A DNA stretch of 64,000 nt, taken from positions 1-64,000 of the forward strand of contig NZ_SADV01000001.1 in the NCBI RefSeq assembly GCF_006864135.1. The letters run 5' to 3'. Shown in pieces: positions 1-9,263 of this stretch (positions are counted from its first letter, which is position 1; the number at the start of each line of letters is the position of its first letter). This DNA is from Lysinibacillus sphaericus. GTDB taxonomy: Bacteria > Bacillota > Bacilli > Bacillales_A > Planococcaceae. The notes under the pieces are model-generated. The model ran no database searches, was not told the DNA's origin, and saw nothing but the letters and a program-made list of their open reading frames with translations. A program made the translations under genes and the position numbers.

Positions 1-70
1 GCACGAAGCGAAGCGTAGGAGGAGGCTCGGCGCTCGCCCGCGGAAAGCGAGCGGAATGCTTCGGAAAACA
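1..70. repeat. Partial Bacillaceae-type intergenic repeat
   Basis: GC-rich stretch, unlike the AT-rich surroundings, with the short words GCGAAGCG, GAGGAGGCTCG and CCGCGGAAAGCGA. Related dispersed intergenic repeats are common in Bacillus and Lysinibacillus genomes. It is cut by the window edge. A related fragment with the CCGCGGA word lies near 18950. Confidence 0.45.
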
Positions 71-94
71 ACAGTAGAGTCACAGTGCCAAATG

Positions 95-137
95 AAAAAA
101 GCGAGCTATTCAACAATTTAATCGTTGAATAGCTCGC
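95..137 (-). terminator. Intrinsic terminator of lepB
   Basis: Perfect 14-bp inverted repeat (101-114 with 124-137) around a 9-nt loop. On the minus strand it is followed by six T. It lies about 75 bp downstream of the signal peptidase stop codon. Confidence 0.85.
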
Positions 138-211
138 AATGTGAAAAGATATAGACTTTTTCAGTGCCCTCCACAAGCGCTGCCTCTTTTTTCACTGAAA
201 ATCCCAATTAT

Positions 212-769
212 TTATTTTGGACCGATATGGAAACGACTAAACGGATATATTGTTAATTTAGCTTCACCATAGATGGCATCTTTAGAAATTAAGCCATAGT
301 GGCGGCTATCAGAACTTTTCAAACGGTTGTCCCCCAGCACAAAATACATACCCTCAGGAACCTTTTTTTCATTTAATAATTGCTCTAATGTGAAATTCTC
401 TGTAATACGTAATTGATTAGGATCATCTGTTTGACGATTCACATAATCTTCTTTATAAGCTTTGCCATTTACATACAAAACATCGTCTTTCATTTCAACT
501 GTATCACCTGGCAGGCCAATTACTCGTTTAATATAGAGTTCATCTTCTGTTGGTGATTGAAAAACAATTTGATCAAAGCGTTCAATTTTGCTCATTTTAC
601 TTACCATAATAATATCTTTATCATGATAAGTTGGGTACATAGAAGCCCCTTGCACTTTAATCGGTGCAAATAAGAATTGCTTACAGCCTAAAACAACTAT
701 AGCTGTAATCACTATAATTTTAAGATAAGATATTAATTCTTTTTTGAAACTTGATTTCTCTTCTTGCAT
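212..769 (-). CDS. lepB: Type I signal peptidase
   Basis: Membrane serine protease that removes signal peptides from secreted proteins. The product is 185 residues with one N-terminal membrane segment (about 17-38). The catalytic Ser43 sits in GASMYPT and the general-base Lys81 in YIKRVIGLPGD. The GDNR box near the C terminus is also family-typical, and the length fits single-span Gram-positive SipS-type enzymes. The frame stays open to 949, but a GGGGA ribosome site lies 6 nt before the ATG at 769; the ATG at 775 abuts that site. The gene is monocistronic, with a strong terminator downstream. Confidence 0.93.
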   Translation of the reverse strand: MQEEKSSFKKELISYLKIIVITAIVVLGCKQFLFAPIKVQGASMYPTYHDKDIIMVSKMSKIERFDQIVFQSPTEDELYIKRVIGLPGDTVEMKDDVLYVNGKAYKEDYVNRQTDDPNQLRITENFTLEQLLNEKKVPEGMYFVLGDNRLKSSDSRHYGLISKDAIYGEAKLTIYPFSRFHIGPK

Positions 770-1145
770 GCTCATTCCCCGATACTGTTTTTTTATAGTA
801 TAACATTTTTCACAGTATATTGACGAATTAATCACATAAATTGTTCCAAGTTCACCAAAATGACTCATCACAAAACATGCGGTTGATTTTCTGTTCCGAC
901 TAGAGGCTTTCCAGGGGCATCGCTTCTCTTGAGAGCTCCAGGGTCTCATCTATGACGCTGCAATCTATGTAAAAAGGAAACGCTTAGGTCAAATAGAAAA
1001 CTAATCAACCTAAAATCTGCATAGGTCCAAAAAAACAAATCCAGTCGGTCCTAAATACGCTCCTTTGTTTTAAAAATGCCATCCCTAAATTGATTATGAG
1101 CCACAAAAATAGACAAAGTTACTTATAACTTTGCCTAGATGCATC

Positions 1146-1277
1146 CTATTCTTTTGTTTTCCGAGTATGAATGGTTACTTTGTGTAGTAGAGTGATGCTG
1201 CTATTAATTAAGTTGACGACTAAACCAATACCTGCACGTACTGCAACTACTAATAAAATTGTGCCTATAATCAACAC
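1146..1277 (-). CDS. Small hydrophobic protein
   Basis: A 43-residue frame with one long membrane segment (about residues 2-27) and a basic tail ending HTRKTKE. The start chosen is GTG at 1277, because GAGGGAG lies 5-6 nt before it. An ATG at 1295 extends the frame but has no ribosome site. I do not recognise the family. It could be a single-pass membrane microprotein or a chance frame; the ribosome site and membrane-positive tail favour a gene. Confidence 0.45.
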   Translation of the reverse strand: MLIIGTILLVVAVRAGIGLVVNLINSSITLLHKVTIHTRKTKE

Positions 1278-1351
1278 AATCACTCCCTCAACCATTTCTA
1301 AAAAAATTATACAGCAATTTCCTGATTTTTCAAACACCTAATTCAAAACAC

Positions 1352-1457
1352 TTATGCCGCGGCATAATGCGCTCTAAATCGGCTATGTGCTTTGGCCTAC
1401 ATGAGGGCATACACGATGTCGATTATTTCGGTAATGCCACAGGACGTGGCGTTCTTA
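1352..1457. repeat. Palindromic dispersed repeat
   Basis: Contains the palindrome TTATGCCGCGGCATAA (1352-1367). The stretch 1433-1457 resembles one at 17816-17839, both holding a GCCACAGGAC-TGGCGTTC core. It belongs to the family of intergenic repeats also seen near 17743, 21993, 43716 and 63370. Confidence 0.5.
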
Positions 1458-1509
1458 GACTGAGTTCCTCTATTTCAGCGTGTTTGGATACCTGCTGAAA
1501 AAAAATAAA

Positions 1510-1550
1510 AAAACCATTCAACTAGGCATGCACCCTACCTGAATGGTTTT
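1510..1550. terminator. Bidirectional terminator-like stem-loop
   Basis: An 11-bp inverted repeat (1510-1520 with 1540-1550, core ACCATTCA/TGAATGGT) flanked by an A-run on the left and a T-run on the right, so it could act in either direction. It lies 220 bp downstream of the LCP gene. Confidence 0.7.
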
Positions 1551-1769
1551 TTTTATTTTTTACATAAAAATTTTCAAACACCATAGTTGTAAATGTCGCA
1601 TGGCTGAACTGACTCGACTTTTTTGAACCTTACGCTTAGGCACATAGCTTTGCATGCAATTGTTTAGAGCTGTATACCTAAGCACCTGGGTCCTCCCATT
1701 CATTGATCTCCCTCCCTTCATTGTCAATAGATTTACAGCTATCATACTCAAATTGTCACACCTAAGTTT

Positions 1770-2705
1770 TTATTGCAAACTGGCTTTTAATTCCGATTTT
1801 ATTTTTTCTAGCTCTGTCTCTTCAGGCATGAAATACCATATATTATCAATCCTTTTACCATTTCCCTCTTTAAATGATAACTGATCAATATTACCATCCA
1901 TTTTTTTATAAATACTTTGTAACTGGATTAAGTCCTTCATCGTAAAATTCATACGGACATTGTCTCCTACTACATCAAGCATATCTGTAGCCTTTAATAA
2001 AATAGAAGATGTCGAAGAGGCTTTTTTCAGAACTGCTTCAATAATTTGACGTTGTCGAATTTGACGACCAAAATCACCACGGGGATCTTCATAACGAATA
2101 CGTGAAAAAATCAGTGCCTTATCACCGTCTAAAGTGATCTCACCCTTCGGATAATGGTAGGCGTTATAAGTTAAATTCATGTCGTTATCAATTGTTACCC
2201 CACCAATCGTGTCGATAATTTGCAGGAAGCCTTCCATATTAATAAATACATAATAATCAATTGGTATATCTAAAAAGTGCTCCACCGTATTCACCGCCAT
2301 TGGAACGCCTCCAAATGCATAGGCATGGTTAATTTTATCGACGGAATTATGTCCAATAATTTCTGTACGAGTATCTCGAGGTATACTGAGCATCTTCATC
2401 GTATGTTTTTCAGGATTCACGGTAATGACTATCATCGTGTCAGAACGGCCACTATCATTTTTACGTTCATCCACTCCAAGCATTAACACAGAAAACGGAT
2501 CTTTTTTCGTAACTATTTTTTGTTCTTTATTTTCATCACCTGTCGTTTCAAGTAATGGTGTATTTATTTTATTCATCGTTTTTTGGATTGTATAATAAGC
2601 AGTACCTATAAAAATTAAAAAAATTGTTAATAAACTACCTACTATCCATAGCCAAATTTTCTTCTTGCTCTTTTTTCCCTTAGAGCGTTTCATATTTTTT
2701 TCCAT
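1770..2705 (-). CDS. LytR-CpsA-Psr (LCP) family glycopolymer transferase
   Basis: LCP enzymes move anionic glycopolymers such as wall teichoic acid from the lipid carrier to peptidoglycan on the outer face of the membrane. The 311-residue product has a basic N-terminal cytoplasmic tail, one membrane span (about 17-40) and an extracellular LCP domain. Conserved elements include MLGVDER, GRSDTMIV, SIPRDTR and DKINHAYAFGG, plus the arginine cluster FSRIRYEDPRGDFGR that contacts the lipid pyrophosphate. The start at 2705 has GAGAGGA 7 nt upstream. The gene is monocistronic here. Which paralogue it is (TagT/U/V-like) cannot be told from this window. Confidence 0.92.
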   Translation of the reverse strand: MEKNMKRSKGKKSKKKIWLWIVGSLLTIFLIFIGTAYYTIQKTMNKINTPLLETTGDENKEQKIVTKKDPFSVLMLGVDERKNDSGRSDTMIVITVNPEKHTMKMLSIPRDTRTEIIGHNSVDKINHAYAFGGVPMAVNTVEHFLDIPIDYYVFINMEGFLQIIDTIGGVTIDNDMNLTYNAYHYPKGEITLDGDKALIFSRIRYEDPRGDFGRQIRQRQIIEAVLKKASSTSSILLKATDMLDVVGDNVRMNFTMKDLIQLQSIYKKMDGNIDQLSFKEGNGKRIDNIWYFMPEETELEKIKSELKASLQ

Positions 2706-2971
2706 ACATAAGTCCTCTCTTGCAAAAAAATTTACCCCTCTTTTTGACGTTTTAAGTTGGAAAAAAGTTAATATAGTCTAATTATATGCATATTGGACGA
2801 AAAAAAGACGTACACTAGTATTTACTAAATGCACGACATCTTAATCTTTTTATTTATAAATACCCCCTCATTTATTTAGTGTCAGCTAACTTTATGACTA
2901 AAAACTTTATTTGATTCCACTATGTTTTATTTTTTCTATCTAACTGATGATCACCGAGGTTTTGCATTATA

Positions 2972-3061
2972 TTAAGAATTGTTCCATCTAGGCTTCTTAG
3001 GAATGCCCTTTCCATCAGACTTGGGAATTGATTGGGGTATTACTTCAGTATCTACCAGCAT
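2972..3061 (-). other. Possible small ORF or gene remnant in the 2706-3223 gap
   Basis: A 29-codon frame (ATG 3061, TAA 2972) with protein-like composition (IPKSDGKGIPKKPRW) and only a weak ribosome site (GGAAAA). I do not recognise it. It may be a short gene or the remnant of a longer one; the rest of this 500-bp gap shows only the PBP terminator. Confidence 0.2.
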
Positions 3062-3095
3062 CACTTTTCCAAATTATAGCTTTAATCATAAATAA

Positions 3096-3127
3096 AAGCT
3101 GAACTAATACAAAAATTAGTTCAGCTT
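3096..3127 (-). terminator. Terminator of the DD-carboxypeptidase gene
   Basis: Perfect 13-bp stem (3096-3108 with 3115-3127) with a 6-nt loop, about 100 bp past the stop codon of the minus-strand PBP gene. The downstream minus-strand bases are T-rich. Confidence 0.7.
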
Positions 3128-3223
3128 AAAAATAGCTTTTTGTTTTCTAGTATAGCTTTTTTCATCACTAAAGTGAATTAACGAGATTTTTACTTTTATC
3201 GTCTTTGCACATGCTCATTAAGC

Positions 3224-4657
3224 TTACATTTCATTAGCAATCTGTTTAACAATTTCATCAATAGTTGGGATGGCTGAAGTTTTATTCGCCTGTGTCAAAA
3301 TACTAAAGATATACCACTTGCCACTTTTTCCTTTTACATAACCACTCAAAGAATATGTTCCAGAAATATAGCCTGTTTTAGCAGATACACTATAGCCCTT
3401 CATACGATTTTCTAAAGTCGCACCAACAAGGCTGCCCTTTCTTCCTGCATGCGGTAATGCATCTAAATATGAGTTATACCAGGATTTACTTCGAACTTTA
3501 TATAATAATAGACTTTCTTGCATACTATTAACTCGATTTTGATGGCTTAAACCTGAACCGTCTTCAAAATACCACTGATCCATAGTAAGCTCATTATCAC
3601 TACCATATGTACGAATTGCTTGGATGCCAGCCGACCAGCTTCCTTCCCCCAGTAACTCTCGTCCAAGTTGTTTTGTCAACATATCACCCATGCCATTAAT
3701 GCTTAACTTTAAATATTTAAAGTTAATATCAGTTAATGGCTTTGAATACGAAATACCCACTTGCTGTGCATTTTCAGGTACCTTCCCAGTTTCAAGAGGC
3801 ATTGTTTGGATACCTTTTGCTACTAATTTTTCCCGAAATACATCGAGTGTATATAGAGTTGGATTAAAGACCGTTACATATGTACTTTTCTGTGAACCTG
3901 CTGGTAAGTTACCCGTTACAATAATTCGATCTGTACCATATTCTCTTGTAATTTTCACAGTACTTTTCTCGCCCTTTTTAACAATTTTCGTTATGTTAAC
4001 AACCGGGATACTACTTGCAAACGGAACGAGCTGAACATTAGCTGTAGTACCAACCTTTGAGCCTGTCACTTTCACCTGCACATTTGCTATATCATATTGA
4101 TCATTTGGCGAAATCGTTAATGCTGAAATACGTGAAGCATAAGGTTGATTCTCTTCTTGAGGTACAATACCCTTCGGTAAGCGATCTGCATCAAACCAAG
4201 TATCATCCCCTATTAAAGAACCCGTAATTTTAGAGATACCCATTTTTTTCAGGCCATTGGCGAATGACTCTAAATGACTAGGTAGAAGCGTTGGATCTCC
4301 CCCGCCCTGTAAATAAATATTACCGTAAAGTACACCATTTTCAATTGATCCATCGATATACGTCTTCGTCGCAAAGCGATAATCTGGTCCTAATAAATCC
4401 AATGCAGCGGCACTAACTAAAAGCTTATGCGTAGAGGCAGGACGTATCATTTTTTCACCATTATTATTGTAGAGCACATTACCTGTTTCTATATCTCGTA
4501 CGGTAATGCTGTACTCGTTGTTCTTCCAACTCTTCGCAATAATACTATTCACTTTTGTTGTCATCATTTGCTCACTAGCACCTGCCTTTTCAACAAAGAT
4601 GATGGTCGAGTAACAGACCAATAAAATCATTATTAAAAAATTAATTTTCTTTTTCAT
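3224..4657 (-). CDS. dacC: D-alanyl-D-alanine carboxypeptidase/endopeptidase (PBP4 type, S13)
   Basis: A low-molecular-mass penicillin-binding protein that trims or cleaves peptidoglycan peptides outside the membrane. The product is 477 residues with an N-terminal signal peptide. All three serine-acyltransferase motifs are visible: STHK (SxxK) in RPASTHKLL, SIN (SxN) in KLSINGMGD, and KTG in SAKTGYISG. The DGSGLSHQNRV box is typical of S13. The frame is open to 4690, but GGAGGG lies just before the ATG at 4657, and that start gives a clean signal peptide. The gene is monocistronic. The symbol follows the B. subtilis homologue and is tentative. Confidence 0.9.
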   Translation of the reverse strand: MKKKINFLIMILLVCYSTIIFVEKAGASEQMMTTKVNSIIAKSWKNNEYSITVRDIETGNVLYNNNGEKMIRPASTHKLLVSAAALDLLGPDYRFATKTYIDGSIENGVLYGNIYLQGGGDPTLLPSHLESFANGLKKMGISKITGSLIGDDTWFDADRLPKGIVPQEENQPYASRISALTISPNDQYDIANVQVKVTGSKVGTTANVQLVPFASSIPVVNITKIVKKGEKSTVKITREYGTDRIIVTGNLPAGSQKSTYVTVFNPTLYTLDVFREKLVAKGIQTMPLETGKVPENAQQVGISYSKPLTDINFKYLKLSINGMGDMLTKQLGRELLGEGSWSAGIQAIRTYGSDNELTMDQWYFEDGSGLSHQNRVNSMQESLLLYKVRSKSWYNSYLDALPHAGRKGSLVGATLENRMKGYSVSAKTGYISGTYSLSGYVKGKSGKWYIFSILTQANKTSAIPTIDEIVKQIANEM

Positions 4658-4827
4658 AGACCCTCCAATTGGCAAATTTCTACTTTTCATGCTTTTATTC
4701 TACGGAAAAAATTAGCATTATACAATAAAACACTTTTTTATTTTACAAAATGTCATCTTTTTTATTCGACAAGAATAAACTGTAATAGCTAGCTAAATCA
4801 TTTCGGGAAAGGAGTTGTTTATTAAAT

Positions 4828-5199
4828 ATGGGTGCTAAATGGATAAAGATTTCAGTTTTATATTTAGTGATTGTTATGGCCTTTGGACTGTTTATGCATT
4901 ATACAAATCAACTCGACTGGAAGACGACACATGCACATATTGGTGTTGTAGGTTGGCTAACAACTGGTTTAATCGGCATAATTTATTCTGTATATAAAGA
5001 TGCCGCTGAGACAGGTTTAGCCAAAGCACAATTTTGGTTTTACAATATCGGATTACCGTTCCTTTTAGTCGGTATGATGATGGTTTATATAGATGTACCA
5101 AACTGGTTATTTGAACTCTTTGTATCTGGTGGCGGTATCGCAGTGGCAATTTCAGTGCTATTCTTTGTTGTCAATGTCTTTAAAAATGTAAGATCTTAA
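4828..5199 (+). CDS. Four-helix membrane protein resembling a heme-copper oxidase fragment
   Basis: A 123-residue protein with four predicted membrane segments. The paired histidines THAHIGVVGW and the glycine-rich helix LTTGLIGIIYSVY recall helices of subunit I in cbb3/NO-reductase-type oxidases. Small proteins of this kind occur in Bacillaceae and are often labelled cytochrome c oxidase-like. Whether it binds heme is unknown. The ribosome site AAAGGAG lies 13 nt from the ATG, longer than usual. It is a single gene, convergent with the ABC exporter operon and sharing its terminator. Confidence 0.75.
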   Translation: MGAKWIKISVLYLVIVMAFGLFMHYTNQLDWKTTHAHIGVVGWLTTGLIGIIYSVYKDAAETGLAKAQFWFYNIGLPFLLVGMMMVYIDVPNWLFELFVSGGGIAVAISVLFFVVNVFKNVRS

Positions 5200-5204
5200 A
5201 TAGA

Positions 5205-5237
5205 AAGCCCCACTTTATTTTTCATAGAGTGGGGCTT
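5205..5237. terminator. Bidirectional terminator
   Basis: Stem AAGCCCCACT (5205-5214) with AGTGGGGCTT (5228-5237) between the convergent genes ending at 5199 (+) and 5253 (-). Confidence 0.8.
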
Positions 5238-5252
5238 CATGTATTCCATAAA

Positions 5253-6986
5253 TTATTGCAATGAATTCGCCTGCATTTGATACATTTTTTCGTAAATGCC
5301 GCCCTGCGCTAATAATTCATCATGTGTACCACGCTCAACAATCTTACCTCGATCTAAGACAAGAATACGATCTGCATTTTTAATAGTAGAAAGTCGGTGA
5401 GCGATAATGAATGTTGTACGTCCTTTTTTTAGCACATCCATCGCATGCTGAATAATCTCCTCTGTTTCCGTATCTATATTAGAAGTAGCCTCATCTAAAA
5501 TTAAAATAGCTGGGTCAAAGGCAAGCGCACGCGCAAAGGATATTAACTGACGCTGTCCAGATGACAGTGTGCTCCCCTTCTCAATAACAGGCTCATCATA
5601 GCCATTTGGCAAGTTCGCTAAAACACGCTCACCACCAACAGCTTTTAATGACGTTTCTATTTTTTCACGTGAAATTTTAGGATTATTCAGGCTAACGTTC
5701 GAAGCAATAGTGCCTGTAAATAAATATGGATCCTGTAGAACAATGCCCATATGTTCACGCATTGTTTGGCGAGGAACCGAAGTGATATCAATGCCATCAA
5801 TCGTAATTTTCCCTTTAGAAGGGTCATAGAAACGGAACAATAAGTTCATAATAGAACTTTTACCAGATCCTGTATGACCTACTAAGGCAATGGTTTCACC
5901 TTGGTGTGCTTCAAATGACAGGTTTTTCAATACGTATTCATCATTTTTATAAGCAAAGGAAACATCTTCGAACACCACATTCCCTTTATATCTAGGTAAA
6001 CTTTTTTCAGATACTGGTTCCCCGTTAATATCCAACACCTCAAAGACACGCTTCCCTGCAACAAGTGAGCGTTCAAGCTGAGAAAATTGATTGACAATAT
6101 TCGTTATCGGATTAAATAATCGCGTTAAATAATCGACAAAAGCATATAATGTCCCCGCAGAAATAACTTCCGTTGCTGTAAATGACTGTGTACCAAAGTA
6201 AAAAATAAAGATCGTAAACATAAGAAGTCTTAATGTATTAACAAGGTTGAAGGAAGTTGCAGAATCGAGGAAAAGCAGCTTACGCTCATATGCATAATGC
6301 TCATTATTCATGTCATCAAATTCCTTCGTCATTTGCTGCTCACGACGGAATGCTTGAATAATCGTCATCCCTTGAATTGACTCATTAATCATTGCGTTAA
6401 TATCGGCGATTTTCGTTCTAATAACATCATTATATTTCGAAGCAACTTTACGGTATAAAATCATCCATAAATAAACGACTGGTACCATAGCCAGTGCTAG
6501 GAATGCCATTTTCCAATTTAAAATGAAGAGTGCGATATAAACACCCACAATAGAAATTAAACTTGTAACGAAGTTTGAAAGTACTTGAACGTATAAATTA
6601 CGAACAGCCTCCGTATCATTCGTGACACGGGCTACAATTTTCCCTGCTGGTAAATTATCGAAGTATTGAATTGGCAATGTTTGAATATGCTCAAATACAT
6701 CTTTACGTAATTTTTGTACAACACGGTTAGCACCCATTTGTAAATAGATATACATAAAATAGCGTAAAACAGCTGTAGCTATTGCTAAAAGTAAATAGAC
6801 AACTAATAGCCAAGTAATTGGTTTAAATTCAATGCGGCCAATTGTCATGTAATTATCAATGATATGCTTCGCAATAAACGGCCCAACAAGCTCCGTAAAA
6901 ACGGCGATTGTTAAGAAAAATAATCCAAGTAGTATCGGTTTTTTAAAATACATTGCATAGCGTGTTAAACGTTGACCCGTACTCAT
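5253..6986 (-). CDS. bmrD: ABC multidrug exporter half-transporter, BmrD (YheH)-like
   Basis: A 577-residue half-transporter with six membrane spans (about 1-310) followed by an ATPase domain. The nucleotide-binding motifs are Walker A GHTGSGKSS, signature LSSGQRQL, Walker B ILILDEATSNID with the catalytic Glu present, and switch His in IIAHRLST. It overlaps the upstream gene by 4 bp (ATGA), so the two are translationally coupled and form a heterodimer. The sequence resembles the B. subtilis BmrD/YheH half. Because this half keeps the catalytic Glu, it supplies part of the competent ATP site. Substrates cannot be inferred from sequence. Confidence 0.88.
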   Translation of the reverse strand: MSTGQRLTRYAMYFKKPILLGLFFLTIAVFTELVGPFIAKHIIDNYMTIGRIEFKPITWLLVVYLLLAIATAVLRYFMYIYLQMGANRVVQKLRKDVFEHIQTLPIQYFDNLPAGKIVARVTNDTEAVRNLYVQVLSNFVTSLISIVGVYIALFILNWKMAFLALAMVPVVYLWMILYRKVASKYNDVIRTKIADINAMINESIQGMTIIQAFRREQQMTKEFDDMNNEHYAYERKLLFLDSATSFNLVNTLRLLMFTIFIFYFGTQSFTATEVISAGTLYAFVDYLTRLFNPITNIVNQFSQLERSLVAGKRVFEVLDINGEPVSEKSLPRYKGNVVFEDVSFAYKNDEYVLKNLSFEAHQGETIALVGHTGSGKSSIMNLLFRFYDPSKGKITIDGIDITSVPRQTMREHMGIVLQDPYLFTGTIASNVSLNNPKISREKIETSLKAVGGERVLANLPNGYDEPVIEKGSTLSSGQRQLISFARALAFDPAILILDEATSNIDTETEEIIQHAMDVLKKGRTTFIIAHRLSTIKNADRILVLDRGKIVERGTHDELLAQGGIYEKMYQMQANSLQ

Positions 6987-8725
6987 GAGGCACCTCCTTC
7001 TAGCTGCTGACGGTCAAATTGCTCTTTATACCATCCTTGTAGTGAAAGAAGCTGCTCATGTGTTCCCTGCTCTACAATTTGGCCTTCATCTAGCACGATG
7101 ATTAAATCGGCATGCTGAATTCCTGATAAACGATGTGTTGTAATAATCGTCGTTTTGTCTTGTCGTTCTCGCTGTATATTCTCAATAATTCTTGCCTCTG
7201 TTTTGGCGTCTACAGCAGAAAGCGAGTCATCAAGCATTAAAATTTCAGGGTCTTTAATAAGAGCACGTGCAATTGAAACACGTTGCTTTTGACCACCTGA
7301 AAGAGATACACCCTTTTCACCAACAAGTGTCTCTAAGCCCATTGGTAAATTTTTTAAATCCTTTTCAAAGTATGCTGCACGAACCGCCTGCTGCAATTCA
7401 GACTGTGTAGCATCCTCTTTCCCAAATAAAATATTTTCACGAATAGTACGTGAGAATAGAACATGATCCTGTGGAACATAACCAATCCAGTCGAGTAACT
7501 GCTCCTTCGTTTGTGCAGTAATATCGACTCCATCAATCGATAGCTGTCCTTCACCGATTGGATACTCGCGTAATAATTGTCGTAGGAAGGTCGTTTTACC
7601 CGCTCCTGTTTTACCGACAATCCCAAGTGTTTGCCCCTTTTTCAACGACAGCGAAATTTGCTGGAGATTTTTCACCTGACTCATTGGATATTGGAATGTT
7701 AAATCATCAAAGCCAATCGCACTTGGTGTTGAAATCATTTGCGGATTTGCAATATTTCGAACATCCATCTCGTAGTTTAGCGTTTCCTGTACACGATCAA
7801 GTGAAGCGTTACCTTGCTGCATCACATTGATAAGTTCCCCAATTGCAAATATTGGCCAAACTGCTAGCCCCAAGTAAACATTGAACGTTACAAGCTGCCC
7901 AACTGTCATAGCCTCAATCGCTACTAAATGAGCACCATAGCCAAGCGCTACAACATAACTAATCCCAGTACCGACCTTTGTAATCGGTCCAAATAAGGCG
8001 TTAATTTTTGCAGTATGCATATTTTTTTCATACACAATCTCGCTCATCTCTGCAAAATTTGTTTCGTCCTTTTTTTCTTGTACGTATGCCCGTACAACCC
8101 TCACTCCTGCAACCGACTCTAGAACACTATCATTCAGCTCTCCAAAAACATCCTGCGCCTTCATATAGCGTTCATGCACAATCTTCCCTAAATATTGAAT
8201 AAGGATGGCCATGATTGGTACTGGCAGCATTGCAAAAAAAGTAAGCTTCCACGAAATCATAAAACCCATGGCAAAAATAATAAAGCCCATGTAAATTGTG
8301 GAATCAATCAATGTCATAATCCCGAACCCAGCAGTCAGCGACACAGCGTTTAAATCATTCGTCGCACGGGCCATTAAATCCCCAGTACGATTTTTTTCAT
8401 AAAAAGTTGGTGTCATACGCAAAAAATGCTGCATAAGGTTGCGGCGTAAAATTTTCTCTAAGTTAATAGCCCCTTCAAATAATCTGAATTGCCACACAAA
8501 ATTAAGGGCATAACCCCCAATCATGATACATACGAAAATCAAAATATACTTCGTTAAAAGAGCTGGTGTCATTTCACCAGCAGTCAATATATCAATAATT
8601 GACCCTAGTAAATACGGTGGAACAACTTCTAAGCCACTCGCAATCATTAAGAGCGTAACGGCTATTGTATATTGCTTCCAGTATTTCTTGAAAAACCAGC
8701 TTAATTTACTTAAAACATCAAACAT
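6983..8725 (-). CDS. bmrC: ABC multidrug exporter half-transporter, BmrC (YheI)-like
   Basis: A 580-residue half-transporter with six N-terminal membrane spans and a C-terminal ATPase domain. Walker A is GKTGAGKTT, the signature is LSGGQKQRVSIARAL and the switch His is TTHRLSG. Walker B reads LMLDDSLSAVD, with Asp in place of the catalytic Glu. That is the degenerate-site pattern known for the BmrC partner of BmrD. The N terminus (SKLSWFFKKYWKQYT, PTFYEKNRTGDLMAR) closely resembles B. subtilis YheI. AGAAGG lies 9 nt upstream of the ATG. It is the first structural gene after a leader ORF, hairpin and small ORF, implying attenuation control. Confidence 0.88.
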   Translation of the reverse strand: MFDVLSKLSWFFKKYWKQYTIAVTLLMIASGLEVVPPYLLGSIIDILTAGEMTPALLTKYILIFVCIMIGGYALNFVWQFRLFEGAINLEKILRRNLMQHFLRMTPTFYEKNRTGDLMARATNDLNAVSLTAGFGIMTLIDSTIYMGFIIFAMGFMISWKLTFFAMLPVPIMAILIQYLGKIVHERYMKAQDVFGELNDSVLESVAGVRVVRAYVQEKKDETNFAEMSEIVYEKNMHTAKINALFGPITKVGTGISYVVALGYGAHLVAIEAMTVGQLVTFNVYLGLAVWPIFAIGELINVMQQGNASLDRVQETLNYEMDVRNIANPQMISTPSAIGFDDLTFQYPMSQVKNLQQISLSLKKGQTLGIVGKTGAGKTTFLRQLLREYPIGEGQLSIDGVDITAQTKEQLLDWIGYVPQDHVLFSRTIRENILFGKEDATQSELQQAVRAAYFEKDLKNLPMGLETLVGEKGVSLSGGQKQRVSIARALIKDPEILMLDDSLSAVDAKTEARIIENIQRERQDKTTIITTHRLSGIQHADLIIVLDEGQIVEQGTHEQLLSLQGWYKEQFDRQQLEGGAS

Positions 8726-8764
8726 ACGTTATAACCTTCTTTCTCAAGTGCTGTTAAAACTTTG

Positions 8765-8827
8765 CTACCCACTCTCCATAAATTTCTTGATGAAAATCAT
8801 TTTTTGTACTTTGTTTCGCATACACAT
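8765..8827 (-). CDS. Small ORF between attenuator and bmrC
   Basis: A 20-codon frame (ATG 8827 or 8821, TAG 8765) with AAAAGGAG 3 or 9 nt upstream. It lies between the attenuator hairpin and bmrC and ends 39 bp before the bmrC start. The peptide is basic (MRNKVQKMIFIKKFMESG from the second ATG). It may help couple translation into bmrC or act as a second leader. No homology is claimed. Confidence 0.4.
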   Translation of the reverse strand: MCMRNKVQKMIFIKKFMESG

Positions 8828-8866
8828 GCACTCCTTTTTTATGATCACTACAACACTTTTTTGCAA

Positions 8867-8906
8867 CAAAAAAGACACATACTCCCCAAAAAAAGAGCAT
8901 GTGTCT
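8867..8906 (-). terminator. Transcription attenuator upstream of bmrC
   Basis: Inverted repeat of 8 bp (8873-8880 with 8899-8906), extended by further pairs after a mismatch. On the minus strand it is followed by TTTTTTGTT, forming an intrinsic terminator. It sits between a 21-codon leader ORF and bmrC, where a regulated premature terminator belongs. Confidence 0.65.
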
Positions 8907-8962
8907 CTTCAAAAAAGGCAAGGAGTTACCCATGCCATTTATTTGCAACGCAAAAAAAAATG

Positions 8963-9028
8963 TTAGAAGACATGGACAATGTATGCAGTTGTACTTTGAT
9001 ATGATACTGGTAAAATTAACATCGTCAT
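8963..9028 (-). CDS. Leader peptide of the bmrCD-like operon (bmrB-like position)
   Basis: A 21-codon ORF (ATG 9028, alternative ATG 9022, TAA 8963) directly after AAAGGAGG and a promoter. It ends about 55 bp before the attenuator hairpin. In B. subtilis, bmrCD is controlled by ribosome-mediated attenuation at the bmrB leader, so a similar role is inferred from position. The peptide here is shorter, and similarity to BmrB was not established. Confidence 0.6.
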   Translation of the reverse strand: MTMLILPVSYQSTTAYIVHVF

Positions 9029-9066
9029 GCCCTCCTTTACTTAAGATTGTTATAGTGTTATTGAAG

Positions 9067-9094
9067 ATTATCATACTTTAGAAATATTTGTCAA
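9067..9094 (-). promoter_or_regulatory. SigA-type promoter of the leader/bmrCD operon
   Basis: On the minus strand, -35 TTGACA (9094-9089), a 16-bp spacer and -10 GATAAT (9072-9067). Transcription should start near 9060, about 30 nt before the leader ORF. Confidence 0.7.
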
Positions 9095-9263
9095 CTAACT
9101 CACTGTTATTTTTTCTGTTTCCCAGGAAAAAATTAACGCTTTAAAGCGATGAATTGCTAAAATCCTAAAATTTAAAATAAAAAATCTATAACTTTTTGTA
9201 TTGACTTTAACACTGCGTAAACCTTTATGGTTAGTTTGTATTAACCAAAAGGAGTAAATAGAC

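Noticed and set aside
8754..9074. 106-residue minus-strand frame upstream of bmrC
   Set aside because: It reads through the attenuator hairpin and has no ribosome site; the short leader in another frame has a consensus one.
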